The notes under the pieces: generated by a model
Told to the model about the DNA's origin: nothing
Seen by the model: the letters and a program-made list of their open reading frames with translations, nothing else
The model's database searches: none
Shown: positions 1 to 11,101 of the stretch, one piece after another
How the letters are laid out: every line of letters begins with the position of its first letter
Numbering within the stretch: position 1 is the first letter of the stretch
Source of the DNA: Halocafeteria seosinensis
Lineage: Eukaryota; Sar; Bigyra; Bicosoecida
Reading direction: 5' to 3'
DNA: 64,000 nucleotides
NCBI GenBank assembly: GCA_001687465.1
Contig: LVLI01000364.1
Location: 37,828-101,827, forward strand
Position numbers and translations under genes: made by a program

Positions 1-849
1 CCAACCTTAAAGTGTCCCATCACTTAGAAGATTTAGCACTTAAAGAAGAACTTCATGAATTACCAGTGAACATAAGGATTCGAGAAGGGATCAAGACACG
101 GATACAGTATTTATCACAGTTTAGGGATGTGTGGCCGCAGGCAATGGCCCAAGGTTTATATCCTGAATACCTGGCGACCACAGCAATGCGTCTGGCCCAC
201 GTCGCAGATGAAATCTGGCATCAGGCCGGCGATCACTCGACTGATGTGAACTGGTACACGCGGCGTGGATTTCTAGTAGGTGTTATTATTTCCTCCGAAC
301 TCCACATGCTTTCTGATACATCTGCGGATCTTGACGACACCTGGTAAGGCTGGGTGAATATTCCAGTAATTCGTAAAGTGTGTATGTGCTATACTTCTTT
401 GCGTTCATGTGCTATTACTCCACAGGGCCTTTGTTGACCGAAGATTGGACGATGTATCTAGTATAGGGTACTCCGCGGGCTCCATTTCAGCAGTTTTCAA
501 TGCGGGCCTACTGGCTGCATCGAGCATGATGGAAACGGTATTGGACCTCGTAGGGCCTTTACTAAGAGTGGGTACTGGCAACTTATCGAGCATTATAAGC
601 TCATTTTCTGGGTTATTCGAGCAGGTGCTCTCCCAGCCAAAGTCTGCCCAACACGGTGGCGACGATTCTTCATCAGATTACGGGCGAGACTTCGCTGGAG
701 ACTTTTTCAACCCATCTAGTAGTACTGATATTGGAACCACTCCGCAGGAAGGGCAACAACACACATCGAAAGCTGCAGATATGTCACAGGATCTCTCTGG
801 AACAACTAGTTCTCCGAGTTCATCTGAAACTGGTTCCGGAAGGTCGTGA
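1..849 (+). CDS. COQ9: COQ9, ubiquinone biosynthesis lipid-binding protein (5' truncated by window edge)
   Basis: Partial gene; the reading frame is open to the left edge. Exons are <1..343 and 426..849, with a GTAAGG...CACAG intron; the split codon gives the Trp of the conserved TW-AFVDRR stretch. Visible family hallmarks are the WPQA block, the DEIWHQAGD-STD-NWYTRR block, the SELHML segment and VDRRLDDV after the intron. All belong to the C-terminal COQ9 domain. In known systems COQ9 binds lipid, presents the quinone intermediate to COQ7 and acts on the matrix side of the inner mitochondrial membrane. The last ~110 residues are a Ser/Thr/Gly-rich low-complexity tail that is longer than usual. 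The true start lies outside the window. Confidence 0.9.
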
Positions 850-1100
850 TTTTTTTACTAGCAAAAATTACAATGCAACCACCTTAGTATTGAAAACAAT
901 GTGAAATCCATTTTTGGCCTCCCCACTTCATATTGTAACCCATTTGTAAAGCCACGTTGTACACTTCATTGAAATGTACTGTACTTCAATCAAGGACAGC
1001 AGTCCATCGTTTTTCCACAGTTTGTGTGACTTGACTTGTTATTACGCTACACACGTGGGATGTATATTTTCTAAATTTGCTGTATGGTGTCCTTCATAAA

Positions 1101-1494
1101 ATGAATTCTGCTCTCAGAAAAGCTCGAGACTTCTTTGGAGGTCATCTGAACCGCAACCAAAGGTGAGGAAGTAGACTTTGCCACTTGCATTGGAGGACAA
1201 AATTATGTTTGTTGAGTATGCAGATTAGGGGCGTGGTTGATTGCCCTAGGAGTAGGGTATGGATGGTATAGATGGGATCGTCAGCGCCGTGCCGACAGTG
1301 TAGTGCGATATGACGGACAACAAGGGGCATTTACGGAGAAGGAACAAAATGCGTGGAATCGCAAGATAGCTGCCGATAATCCCGGGAGCTTTCAATCCGA
1401 ACAAGCTAAAGAGGCACATGTTAGAGCTGAGGAGATTCGTCGTGAAAAGCGAGAAAGACAATACGAGCCAGTACAAGAAGAGGATCGTACTTAA
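1101..1494 (+). CDS. Small single-span membrane protein, about 110 aa, function unknown
   Basis: Model join(1101..1162,1224..1494), 110 aa. The intron is 61 nt (GTGAGG...TGCAG) and the split codon joins the frames exactly. The N-terminus is basic (MNSALRKARDFFGGHLNRNQR). A short hydrophobic stretch follows (LGAWLIALGVGYGWY, residues about 22-36), then a highly charged, Arg/Glu-rich tail. This resembles small mitochondrial inner-membrane or tail-anchored proteins in layout, but I recognise no family. The stop is only 37 nt from the stop of the convergent gene at 1532. The spliced frame and the clear hydrophobic segment argue that it is real. Confidence 0.6.
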
Positions 1495-1531
1495 GTAGCA
1501 GCACGCTTGTGCTATTTTCTCTTTGAGTCTA

Positions 1532-2459
1532 CTACGATCTCGACGAAGACTCATCGTCATTTTCATTCTTGGATTTTTCCGTACGTGTGGCCCACGTCTG
1601 TGCCTCTGAAGAAGGCCGCGGAAAGTTCTTAGACTCTACGAATCCGCTATTAGCATCCATTATAGCTTGTGGGACCTCTTGCTCCCTATTGAACAAGAGG
1701 ACAGGCTTTCCAGCCCATTGGCGGACACGATCCATCCCTTTCTGTGCTGTCAAAGAAGGTTCAACGATAGCTGGTGCCGGACGGAATGATGGATCGAGCT
1801 GAATTCTGCTGTGCTTATTCTGATCCATGAGTACGACCGAGCCATCCAACATTCTCATTTCTGGACGCCCTTGTCGGACTGTCATTTCCGCTGCTACAGC
1901 GGGTTTCTCAAACATAGAGCTTGTAGGATGCGTTAGTAGAATACGGTCTGCTGCTAGTGTCTTGACTCGAAACTGGCGGTTTCGTCTCGCAAACATAATT
2001 CCACAGCCAGCTATCATAGTGCCCCTGCATAGTGCGTCACTATACAGTATGTCGATGGTCGTCGACCCTCATTGTTAGCAAACTCACCATAAGAGCAAGT
2101 TTTGTATCTCTAATGCTTTAAGACGATGTTCCATTTCGCGAATCGAACCTGCGTCAGCGCCCCCGTCTGCAGTGACAAAGATCGGTTCCTGACCAATTGT
2201 ACCGTGGGTAGTACAGAGGCCGGGGTTCAAAGAATGACGTACTTCCTGCTGCGCTTTCCGTGCTCGATGAAGCGCCCCTTTTCTTCTGCTGTGTGTTCTG
2301 TCTCTTGAGTAGTTCCTCGGCCTTCTTCTCCATATCTTCGTCCGAAGTCATGGTACCACCCCTTGTGGGACCATTCCCGCTGGAAGTATGCTCATTCACC
2401 GACTTCTGCTCCTCCTCCTCAGAGGAGCCCGAGAACCATGATTTAATTCTTTCTGTCAT
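1532..2459 (-). CDS. Single-span membrane protein with acidic N-terminus, about 262 aa, unknown
   Basis: Model complement(join(1532..2024,2088..2166,2243..2459)). Introns are 63 nt (GTGAGT...TGCAG) and 76 nt (GTACGT...CTGCAG). The start ATG at 2459 opens MTERIKSWFSGSSEEEE. Residues about 1-75 are hydrophilic and low in complexity. A predicted amphipathic helix (IREMEHRLKALEIQ) follows, then one hydrophobic span (LLLWGTMIAGCGIMFA) with flanking Arg residues. The C-terminal ~150 residues are soluble and end in an acidic Ser-rich tail. The small middle exon is supported by frame continuity on both sides. No family was recognised. The adjacent convergent gene also encodes a small single-span protein, but I infer no shared function from that. 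Confidence 0.6.
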
Positions 2460-2650
2460 TTCCTTTCAAGTTTTGGCCCCTCCTTCAATCCAGATCTTCT
2501 ACCAACAACACTTTTTATATACCACCACTTCTGTAGAGGTCATCGGCCTTCCGTGGTCCATCAGAAGTATGTGAAGTTCTGGAATTGATATTTGTTTTCC
2601 GTGCCTACAAGTAGTTATAAGGGAATAAAGAAGCCCGTATTTGCATTACC

Positions 2651-4334
2651 ATGGCGGCGGCATCGAGTGTCGATAAAGCTGCCCTCGGGAGCACGGATGA
2701 GGAGATTGATCAAGTCATTGATCAATTCATGCAGTTGTCGCCGGCCGATCGAGCACGTATTCGGGGAGCTACATTACGTCGAAAAGAGCACCCGGAAGCC
2801 CCTTCGCAGTACCCTTGTGTCATGGGAAATCACCCGGGTGAAGTGTATGAGATCGTGGAAGAGGAGGAAATGCACCCCGTCTTCATGAACGACGAGCAAA
2901 TTGAACAAGAGTCAGCCAAAGGGAACACATACGTAAAAGGCCTCATGCACTCGGAATACTCGGATGAACAAGGTCCGATGGAATTAGCAGCCTCGTGCAA
3001 GGCACGAGGTAACGAGTCGTTCAAACGAGGGAAAGCGTACTTTGCACAAGCGCTACGATTCTACAATGTACGTGTGACTCTGGGCGGAAGTTCACAATGG
3101 AGAGTTATGTATGCGTTTGCACATCTGCAGGAAGCCCTAGAGCATTGCGAAAATATAGAGAAAAAAGATCAAAATGCAAAAAAACTAGAATCAGTCGCTA
3201 GAAGCAATCTAGCGGCGATATACTTGGTAGGTTGAGTTGATACTTTGGTATCGTTTGCTGTAGTTATAAAACACCGCTCGATACAGACTCGGGAAAAATA
3301 TTCATATACAATTGTAGAGACGGAAAAGGCTTTGGAGCTTTGGAGTGGAAATGTAAAAGCGGCATATCGGGGAGCCAAATCGGCGGTCCATTTGGGCCAC
3401 TACAAGAAGGGCAAGCGCCTAGCTGAACAGGGGTTAAAGAGTGAACCGGATAACAACGCACTAAAAAAACTGGCTAAAGAAGCGCAAGAAGGGATTGAGC
3501 GAAACGAAAGACGACAAGTAAGTGATGAGCTTTGGAATGGAACAGTGCTAGCAATCTCTTGCACTTTCTTGACTGCAGAAGGAAAAAGAAGCTAAAGAAA
3601 AACAGATGCGTGAAAGGGTAGAAACGCTGCGAAGATCGTGTGAAGAACGTGGGATTCAAGTAGCCAAGCCCGTCATGAGCAATATGCAGAGTGTAGATAA
3701 TTCATATCCGTATATTGACGAGTATGATTGCGTGCATTGGCCTGCACTGCTCTTGTATCCTGAACATGGCCAGACTGACTTCATTTGCGACTGGCCTGAA
3801 GTTGTTACTTTTCATGATCAAATGTCAGAAGTATTACCACAGAGCAAAAAGCATGCTCAGGAGTGTCCTGAATTAGTGGCTCAATGGGACACGAAAAAGC
3901 AATATCGACTGGATAATGTAGATTTCTTTTACCGTGCAAACTGGAAAAAATCTGTACCGCTGAACGAAGCTTGGAACTGGTGGATAAAGCCGGAAGAATA
4001 CAACCATGAAGATGACGAGGAGGATGAAGAAATCCTTCAAGAGGCTCTAGAGACGACGCAGTCTACGACTAATAAAGCTAAACAGAAGAATGCCAAACCT
4101 AGTGCGAAGACACTTTCAAAGAATGTTAAATGGGGTAAAAATGACTGGGTCAGAGTGCCTGGGCATGCACCTCTGCTGTTACCATTGGTACAGAAAGATC
4201 ACGTTGTAGCTGACATTCCTGTGTTTTTCGTTGTGGCAAAGAATACTGATTACTATATGAATATGATTGCTGAGGCAAAAAAGGAGGGACACTCGTTCAG
4301 AACGCTCGAAGTTCCAGATTTTGGAGGACAATAA
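2651..4334 (+). CDS. TTC4: TTC4/CNS1-type TPR co-chaperone of Hsp90/Hsp70
   Basis: Model join(2651..3067,3131..3226,3287..3517,3579..4334), 499 aa, all introns in phase 0. The TPR region spans about residues 120-240: GNESFKRGKAYFAQAL, then ALEHCENIE...NLAAIYL, then the ETEKALELW/GNVKAAYRGAKSAVHLG helices. The third exon start at 3287 restores the TPR pattern better than an earlier acceptor near 3264. A charged helix, a C-terminal wheel-like domain (LLLYPEHGQTDFI block) and a short final domain follow, as in Cns1/TTC4. The family couples Hsp70 and Hsp90 and supports eEF2 folding. It is longer than human TTC4 because of an acidic insert near residue 390 and a Lys-rich insert. The start MAAASS has a good ATG context. 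Confidence 0.85.
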
Positions 4335-4520
4335 GACACATACAAATTTTACCCAATATTTAAAATGCGCTACCAGTGATTGTGTACATTCTGACAGTGC
4401 CAAAACACCGTAATTAAAATCGTTAGTCCGAATAGGTTGGCATTTTTGGAATGGTCGAATCCACGACCTTGACGAACTCCATCCTTTCGTCTAATTTAAT
4501 CAATTTAATAGTCGTGGCGT

Positions 4521-5161
4521 TCATTGCGCATTTAGCAGTGCAGTATCAAAGAACTTCAGATAGACGGCGATGGCTAATACTACGATAGGGATAAGGTATC
4601 CCAGGTTGCTGCCGCCATGGCTGTCGTCTCCTGCAGTCCTCTGAGCAGACCCAGAACCACTTCCACTGGACTTCTTTTTGTCTTCGTCCTGTACATTCCC
4701 GGAATTTATAAAGAATACAAGGATAATTGGCGTTATATAAGCCGTGGAAAAGAACTGAGCTTACATGAAGTTCGCCTATATAGTAATCGGGAAGCATCTT
4801 TCGAGCGCTCTGGCTATGCCCCGTATCTTCAAATCTGCATCCACACAAAGTGCCGCAGTAAAGGACCAGTATACGTGACAAAATTCAACGTGAACACTCC
4901 ATAGCGAGACGAAAAGCGTCTAAAACACTGGAAGTGTCAGATTGCTCCAGGACGTATTCCGTTCACTTACTCATCCGTCGCGTCTTTTCCAGCGTTCTCC
5001 AGCAGTATCTCCGGTCCCCCAGGATGATCAGCCATAAAATTGGTCACATCGTACACCTTGTCGTGTATAACCATCCAACAATCGCTCTCTTCTGTATGTT
5101 GAGCTACCTCCTGTAAGCGGTACGCACCGCCGCTTTTCTTCTCATTCCCTTCAGACGACAT
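4521..5161 (-). CDS. CYB5: Tail-anchored cytochrome b5
   Basis: Model complement(join(4521..4688,4765..4834,4971..5161)), 142 aa. The b5 domain occupies residues 10-90: DCWMVIHDKVYDVTNF, then HPGG with the first heme-ligand His, then DEFEDTGHS with the second ligand His 24 residues later, the canonical spacing. The second exon was found because it restores EFEDTGHS. A Ser/Gly/Lys linker leads to one C-terminal hydrophobic anchor (LGYLIPIVVLAIAVYLKFF), which implies an ER or outer mitochondrial membrane tail anchor. In sterol synthesis cytochrome b5 feeds electrons to the C-4 methyl oxidase and C-5 desaturase. That matters here because CPI1, ERG28 and an ERG26-b5 fusion lie within the next 8 kb. 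The first intron is longer than most here (136 nt). Confidence 0.93.
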
Positions 5162-5723
5162 GGTACACTACTCGCGTATGTTACAATGGACACAAAGATT
5201 ACGATATACACTTGTTTCTAGACGAAAATGGTCCCTATATACCATCTAAAATCAGCGATAAGAAGGCCAAAGAGTGATTTCCCGGCGTTCCGCCCGGAAC
5301 CGGCCGGGCTGATCGCCCGGCTCGATAAGAAAGAATTCAAAAACGACGAATTCATCAAGTTGTTGTTCTTTGGCAAGTTTGCGTTCTGAGACACGATTAG
5401 TAGCTTTGCTAGAGTAAAAAACAAGACGTATACACTCAGGAAAACTGTGTTTGTGCAAGGTGCACATAGCGTGAATAGCAACTTCCCAGGATTGGAATTT
5501 GAGACAAGAATTCCTCTTGTCGTATTCCAGAAACTGCAAAGTGTCTTGAGTGCGTAGGTTCATTCCAAAAGCATTCAATTTTGTTAAACTATACGACAAG
5601 ATTACAGTTATAACCTAAATTGGGAGTTTAGTTGTAAGCAATAGTTCAGCACTACGATGGAATCGTTAGCTACATTTTGGAATTCCTTTTGTGTCTTTCA
5701 GGAACTTCAAGAAGCTTATTAAC
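5162..5723. other. Intergenic; one doubtful 115-codon ORF on the minus strand and a GC-rich inverted patch
   Basis: This is the gap between the divergent CYB5 and 901-aa genes. A minus-strand ORF (5252..5599) has no recognisable domain and is probably chance. The patch at about 5281-5325 is rich in CCGG/CCCGG motifs that can pair with each other, unlike the surrounding AT-richer sequence. A pyrimidine-rich TTCAG at 5696-5700 just before the next gene could be a 5'UTR splice acceptor. Confidence 0.4.
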
Positions 5724-8488
5724 ATGGACTCTAAATCATTTTATCGATCACTTCAAATGCTTTTTGCTCAGAGGCTTTCCAGTGATAGCTCCGCAGAGAC
5801 ATCTCATGCAGAGAAGCAACGAGACAATCCGTGTCGAAGCGGAAACGAACTGAAAACGTCTACTGGGCCCCCTAACTCTGCTACCCCAGATATCTCTAAG
5901 CGAAGTAGACCATATTGGTCTTCAACTTTCTCTCGTTCATTCGCTGCTATACACAGCCAACAAAGGCAAGAGTCCGCAGCCCCGAAGAAGCAGAAAGTGG
6001 TGCGAAGTTCAGTGGTGAGCGGCTCACCTATTCAGCAGCCCGAGCCACACTACTCCTGTGTAGACAGTAAACAATATACGGGCATTCATCAATGGCAGCA
6101 TCAAGGAGCTGAGCCAGGAACCAACACTGATGCTCGGTTCATTCGCAGTAACTTGCAGAGCGGCGTGAGTGTTTCCGCTCCACCGACGTCTTCGGACGAT
6201 GAGACTGACCAGAACTGCATGCCTGAAATAAGCTCAACGTCTCACTATGGTCCACCGACAAAGTCGAACTCTGACTGCTCAGTCGAGCATTTCACTCAAA
6301 ACGATGACGAACGCGAGGACATCACGATTGAATTCTCAGAAGGCATCGTAGTTACACCGACGTGTTCGGACGAAGAAACTGATCAGAATCACATGCACGA
6401 AACAAGCGCCACATCTCAACAAATACTGAAAGGACCGGACACTACATCCTCAGAGTGTCAGGAAAATGTGAAGAAAACACTAAATGGAGTATATAGGAAC
6501 TCTCTTGAACCCGAAGTTTGTTTGGATATTGTACCGTGGCGTCCATACGTTTCACAGGAGCAGGCCACGACTGCCATCGTTTTGTATCGAAAACAATCGG
6601 AAAGAGGACCAAAGCGTGCAGTCTGTGAGGATCTAGTAAAGTGGTCCCCCTCGTGTAGTCGTTCGGAGGCGGAACAAAACGACGAAGTCACCGCATTATT
6701 GATCTACATGTTGCCTCAGGAGAATTCCGAACTAACGAAACCATGCGCTAGTGTCCTTCTTCTTTCCGACTCGGCCCATCCTAAGGCCTCTGTTTCAGAA
6801 ATGGGAGAAACGAATGCCCCATCTCTTCCGGATACTGTTTCTTCCGAAATAGCTGTGTTTATTGCATCAGAAACGACGATCTTTATTCCTCACGTGGTAC
6901 TAACCTCTCGAGTCGCCGACGAAATGAGCTCATCAAGTGAGGATGGTGGTCAGGTTGGGGAACAAACTGGTACCGAGGCTCCCATGAGTTGGGCCCTCGT
7001 TCGGTATACAGGCGAATTCAATAATACTACCGAAGGGAGGCTACTGCAGGACCTGACACCTTCGGAAACTGCCTTGGTGTGCTCCGTGCGAGCAACCCAA
7101 ACCTCGACGGACGCTGACACAGGAATGGAAAAAGCCAATTCATTCATGCATGCAAGGCCAGCAAGGAAGCTGAATCAGCAAACAGAATCGCAACCACATA
7201 CTGAGAGCGATGTCCTAGTGGATGTCACCAAAAGAGAATCTCAGACTTGCGACACGTTGGGAATCAACGTGCCAACGCGTATGCCTATGCCGACTGAGAG
7301 TGTTCGAGTTTTCCAGGAGGAGACCAGAGTATCGTTCGTTGATACAGAAACAGAAGCCGACATTTCATCTGCAGTGGATAGTGGCTCCGAAGGGACTCCT
7401 CAACCTGAGCATACAGTGATTGGCAAAGTCGGAATAACACCGACTTCGAAAGAGGTGAGGGAGCATGACGCAACACCCTCCTCCCTCGAAGGAGTGAAGA
7501 GGAGACTGCATTATGGCGGCATGTCTCTACCCGTGAACATTGTGGAGAACGACACAATGGAAAGACCAACAAGTAAGTTCTGACTCCATGCTGTTGATAC
7601 CCAGACGATATCCGTGTACCGGTCTTTGCAGAGTCAACCCTCTCTTCTCGACCCCGCCCTAACCCGACCATATCTGGAGACATTCCCTACAGTGCAACTA
7701 CGGTATACCGTACACGCTTTCCGTACAACCGTCCGGAGGTACCCAGATACGAAAGCAAAAGCGGAGAGTTTATCTACGAAGACGAATCACCAATACCGAA
7801 CAGCCCCAATGGAAGAACAGATGCTTCTCGAGGAGCCATTGAGACTGCCCCGCCTGCAGACGATGCGGAGGATCCATGTGAAACATCCATAGCGAGAATA
7901 GCTGAACGTAGTTGGCTGGCAAGGAGAAACAATGCTAGAGCTCTTCCTTCGGCAATGAAGCACAGCGGAGAGAAATCAAAGCGATCTTTGGGGCGTGTGC
8001 GATTCAAAAGGAAGGAACAGGAAGAGCCAGATCAGGCCGTTCAGAGATTAGACGGCATGCTACAGTCACATCCTGGTGACGTCGCCAAGCTTTCCGAGAG
8101 CACAGCAAATTGTGTCAACAAATGGGTCGGAGAAATTACCGAAAAGGAGAGGAAGGTAAAAGAGTACAAATCTAAAGCTGAGGATCTTGTCCAGACTTCT
8201 TCGTCTTTGAACGAGCTAAAATCCCGTGTAGGAACTATCCGAAGATACGCCAATCAAATTGACGAATACGGTCAGCCTGTTGATGTCGATTCCCAATTGA
8301 TTTTGGATACTTTGCTTGAGGGTGACGGAGGAAAGAGAATTTCAAGAAAGAGCAACACTGACAGTAGCCCTGAGGTCTCAGCATCAGACGAGCCGTATGG
8401 CAGTGTCTACTCGCTCTACGGGGAAATGGGAACGAAGAAGAGACGCTTAACAAGTCTGAGACCGGTCGCTTCCAACAAGCAGGAGTAG
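5724..8488 (+). CDS. Large, mostly disordered protein with C-terminal coiled coil, 901 aa, unknown
   Basis: Model join(5724..7572,7632..8488). The intron is 59 nt (GTAAGT...TGCAG), and the phase-1 split codon gives Lys and opens the second exon frame. Residues 1-620 are Ser/Thr/Glu-rich and look disordered. An internal duplication of about 21 residues is centred on SSDDETDQN and CSDEETDQN. Two loosely similar VPWRP/VKWSP units lie around residues 280-340. Residues about 620-720 are Arg/Pro/Tyr-rich. A basic patch then leads to an amphipathic helix (about residues 760-830) compatible with a short coiled coil, and the protein ends in a basic KKRR-containing tail. The layout suggests a nuclear protein, but no domain was recognised. 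The stop is 12 nt from the CPI1 stop on the other strand. Confidence 0.7.
6182..6417 (+). repeat. Internal duplication inside the 901-aa gene (two ~62-nt units)
   Basis: Units at about 6182-6243 and 6355-6417 share the run ACCGACGT, TTCGGACGA and GA(A/G)ACTGA(C/T)CAGAA in register. They encode the SSDDETDQN and CSDEETDQN peptides, each followed by a Ser/Thr-rich stretch. The similarity is at nucleotide level, which suggests a fairly recent duplication within the exon. Confidence 0.7.
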
Positions 8489-8500
8489 ACCAACGTCGGT

Positions 8501-9822
8501 CTACATACAAAACCCATTCTTAAATCCATAATATCCCATCACCAACCTAGATAAGTCCAGCAAGATTGTGACGAGCATGCATGAAGCAAGGCTCTCAACG
8601 GCTACTTTCGATAAGGACCATCGAGGGTCTAACCTGGAGTTCAAACGAACGTGTTGATGCATCTATGCTTCATCAGGGACTCACTCAGTAGTACTTACCG
8701 ATAGTGCATAGGAAAAGACACAATAAAGTAAGTCCCATATACGACGCTGCCTATTGTATACATGAACGTTCGGTCCTCAATATGATAGTACGGAAACTGT
8801 GATAGCAACACGTAACCAATGGTTGAATACATCGGAGCACTCAGCCCTCTCATATACATACGCCCTGAATCGTAAACGTTTCCATGAACGCGGTAATCCA
8901 CGAAAGATTGAATACAAACAAACTTGTGCAGGCGAGCCGAGCAAAATGAATATGCTGACACAACTTGTAGATGGAAGTTTGCCGGAAGAGACGAATACAA
9001 ATCTGCAAAGGAAGGATGTGCCGCGCAAACAGGCAATCTTAGGGTGTTGAATAGCATAGCGCTTACGTTCGTCAATGCGTGGTAGAAGCAAAAGTAAGCG
9101 TGAGTGGCAAGAAACATGGATATAGGGACCTGTAATGGCTCTCAGTAGACAGGCAATGCTGAGGATAGCAGGTTAGATGTCGCACTCACATTGTTGATTC
9201 GATGCGCATGAAATGTGTACGTTGCCCCGAGGAGATTGAAAAAGTAATGCGTCCAGAAGTAATTGCCGACGAATCCGAGGATAAAGATCCATATGTTATC
9301 TTTCAGCCAGTACTGATCCCAAACTGGCTTATTAGCTCCCGGCTGCGATGTCAGAAGAATGGAGTAACCCGGATCAGCATGGGCAGTCTTCCTGATGCAA
9401 TGCTTACTCTGTTAGTATATAGCAATGGAACAATCCAGCAAGGAAGTGCCATTGCCAATGTAAAGAACAAATACGACCATGGCCCGAAATGCTGCATTTC
9501 AAACTAAGTAGTCGGAGCAAGTTTCCTCGTAAAGGATCAGACGGCATACCTCATACGCCGAAGTAGCAATGACAATTGCCATCATAGGGATCCACCCACA
9601 GAAGGCCCACATAATGAAAAACTTCTCCGTCCATTTTATTTCTGCATTGGAACTGAACACCTGCCACCCCGTTGACTCGGAAGTCGAGCGTTTAGTGCTT
9701 GTAGGTTTCGAGTTGTCATTCATCTGTTGCTCCACAACTTTCGGCGTCGGGCGTCTTTGCCGACTCGACGGCGTCCGAGAACGCGTGCTTGCTGGCGATC
9801 TACTGGAGCTTCTGCTCGGCAT
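8501..9822 (-). CDS. CPI1: Cycloeucalenol cycloisomerase (cyclopropyl sterol isomerase)
   Basis: Model complement(join(8501..8633,8699..8796,8862..9002,9067..9129,9190..9342,9408..9491,9550..9822)), 314 aa, seven exons. CPI1 opens the 9,19-cyclopropane ring of cycloeucalenol to give obtusifoliol, an ER-membrane step of cycloartenol-derived sterol synthesis. The membrane-protein hallmarks fall in order: TEKFFIMWAFCGW span; PCWIVPLLYTN; YWLKDNIWIFILGFVGNYFWTHYFF; LLGATYTFHAHRINN; THAYFCFYHALTN; FPYYHIEDRTFMYTIGS; YGTYFIVSFPM; and a final LVTILLDLSRL segment. Exon 2 is started at 9491 because that aligns best with the family. The first ~60 residues are an Arg/Ser-rich extension absent from plant CPI1. 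Divergently paired with ERG28. Cycloartenol-type sterol synthesis is the inferred organism trait. Confidence 0.93.
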
Positions 9823-10349
9823 CGTTTCCTCTTCACGAAATACAGTAGGGGGGAGGGAGTCAACTAACTTCTTCTAAACGGCGGACGAGGAAGCGTACTC
9901 GGTTTACCAGTAAAAAACTTCGGTAGCTTTTCGTCGCGTTTTATTGTATTACCGTGTACCACGGAGCTGTCGAAAACAAACAACAATCCTGTAATTCAAT
10001 CACCTCGTGGTATTCAATGAGCTTTGGACGATCGCCGATCGGGGGATGGACTTCACAGTCCGAAGTGAGCCATGGGCCATACATAGGCTAACATAGCCTA
10101 TGCATTCATGGTCTCTAGATAAAGTTAACCCCTAGCGGACCGTATACAGCCACATGTTGTTATTATTTTGAAGGTATATCAGTATTTTGACTTGACACTT
10201 CCATATTGCGACCTGCTTCAAGGAAGCCTTATTACAGACACACAAGGACCAGTTTGACCGCGTTGACTTGTTTGTACCACCCATTGTATCTTCTTTTTCC
10301 CCGGCGTGTACTTATCTATCTACTTTTTGGAGCAGGACAAGCAAAAACA
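9823..10349. promoter_or_regulatory. Shared divergent promoter region of CPI1 and ERG28, with a perfect 8-bp hairpin
   Basis: This 527-bp interval separates two sterol genes transcribed away from each other, so it must hold both promoters. It contains the inverted repeat CATAGGCT-aacat-AGCCTATG at 10082-10102 and two overlapping GATCG/CGATCG motifs at about 10028-10040. I saw no TATA box I would trust. A regulatory role for the hairpin is an inference from position only. Confidence 0.45.
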
Positions 10350-11101
10350 ATGAATTCTGGACGTGTGGAAGATCTAATTCAAACGGTCGTTCAGTGGCTC
10401 CAGCCCTATCAACGACAATATGGAGCCATAGCGCGAGACTACTTGCCCTTGGCGCTCCTCGCTATTGCGTCGCTTCGCATGCTCGCCGTTTTCATGGGAC
10501 TCTTAGCGCCTGGTGTCTTATTCAAACAAGTGTACCCGAACGTCAAAGGTATGGAAGTATTGTTTCAATTCCATTGTTGTATTTGTCGACCTCTACCTGG
10601 TTTTTGCAGACACAGGGAACTTGGGAGTTGGAGCACGACTTTTCTCAGCCTGGACCATGCTTACTTGCATGCTTGCCACGTTCTGTGCGCTGAACCCCGA
10701 CAACGGAGCGCTGTACCTTGCCACGTTCCTGTCGTTTGTCATCGCGAACGTGTTGTTCACACTGGAACTGTGCTTGGGAAATATGACATTTGGAACCTTC
10801 CTCAGACCTGCGTTCTTTGCTAGTAAGTAGTCCGCGGGCTACAACTGGAGGTTCTCCGCATATACTCAACACTGCATTGTCATGTTATGCAGCTACTGCT
10901 ATTGCCTTAATGATTCTCGCTTGGCCGCCCCAAGGCATTCAGATGAACCTGACCAAATGCCCAAGTCTACCGACGCACCTGGTACAGATCTTGCAACATT
11001 ATGCGTCGATTTACGGGATTCATCTACCAGGAGGTTTGGGCTCGGCTACTCGAAACACCGCGACGTTTGAGGAGGCTGATGCAGTGAAAGGCGAGTTATA
11101 G
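10350..11101 (+). CDS. ERG28: ERG28-like scaffold of the sterol C-4 demethylation complex
   Basis: Model join(10350..10548,10610..10822,10893..11101), 206 aa. The family core is clear: YLPLALLAIASLRML first span, then a loop to ARLFSAWTMLTCMLATFCAL (the family's R-x-F-x-x-W-T pattern), ALYLATFLSFVIANVLFTLE and a final hydrophobic FFATTAIALMILAW segment. That is four membrane spans, as in yeast Erg28 and human C14orf1. Erg28 holds the C-4 oxidase (Erg25), decarboxylase (Erg26) and ketoreductase (Erg27) together at the ER. It carries an extra N-terminal helix and a C-terminal ~60-residue tail compared with yeast (148 aa). The start at 10350 has a good AACAATGA context. Convergent with the ERG26 fusion, 139 nt between stops. 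Confidence 0.85.

Noticed and set aside
2137-2155. Sequence resembling a tRNA T-arm (GCGAATCGAACC)
   Set aside because: It lies inside an exon of the minus-strand gene, and no acceptor stem or anticodon arm could be found around it.
5252-5599. 115-codon minus-strand ORF upstream of CYB5
   Set aside because: No domain, no splice-supported extension and a composition like random sequence. It overlaps the promoter region of two genes.
10206-10349. In-frame extension upstream of the ERG28 ATG
   Set aside because: The extra residues are Arg/Tyr/Leu-rich and unlike the family, whereas the ATG at 10350 has good context and leaves a normal ERG28 N-terminus.
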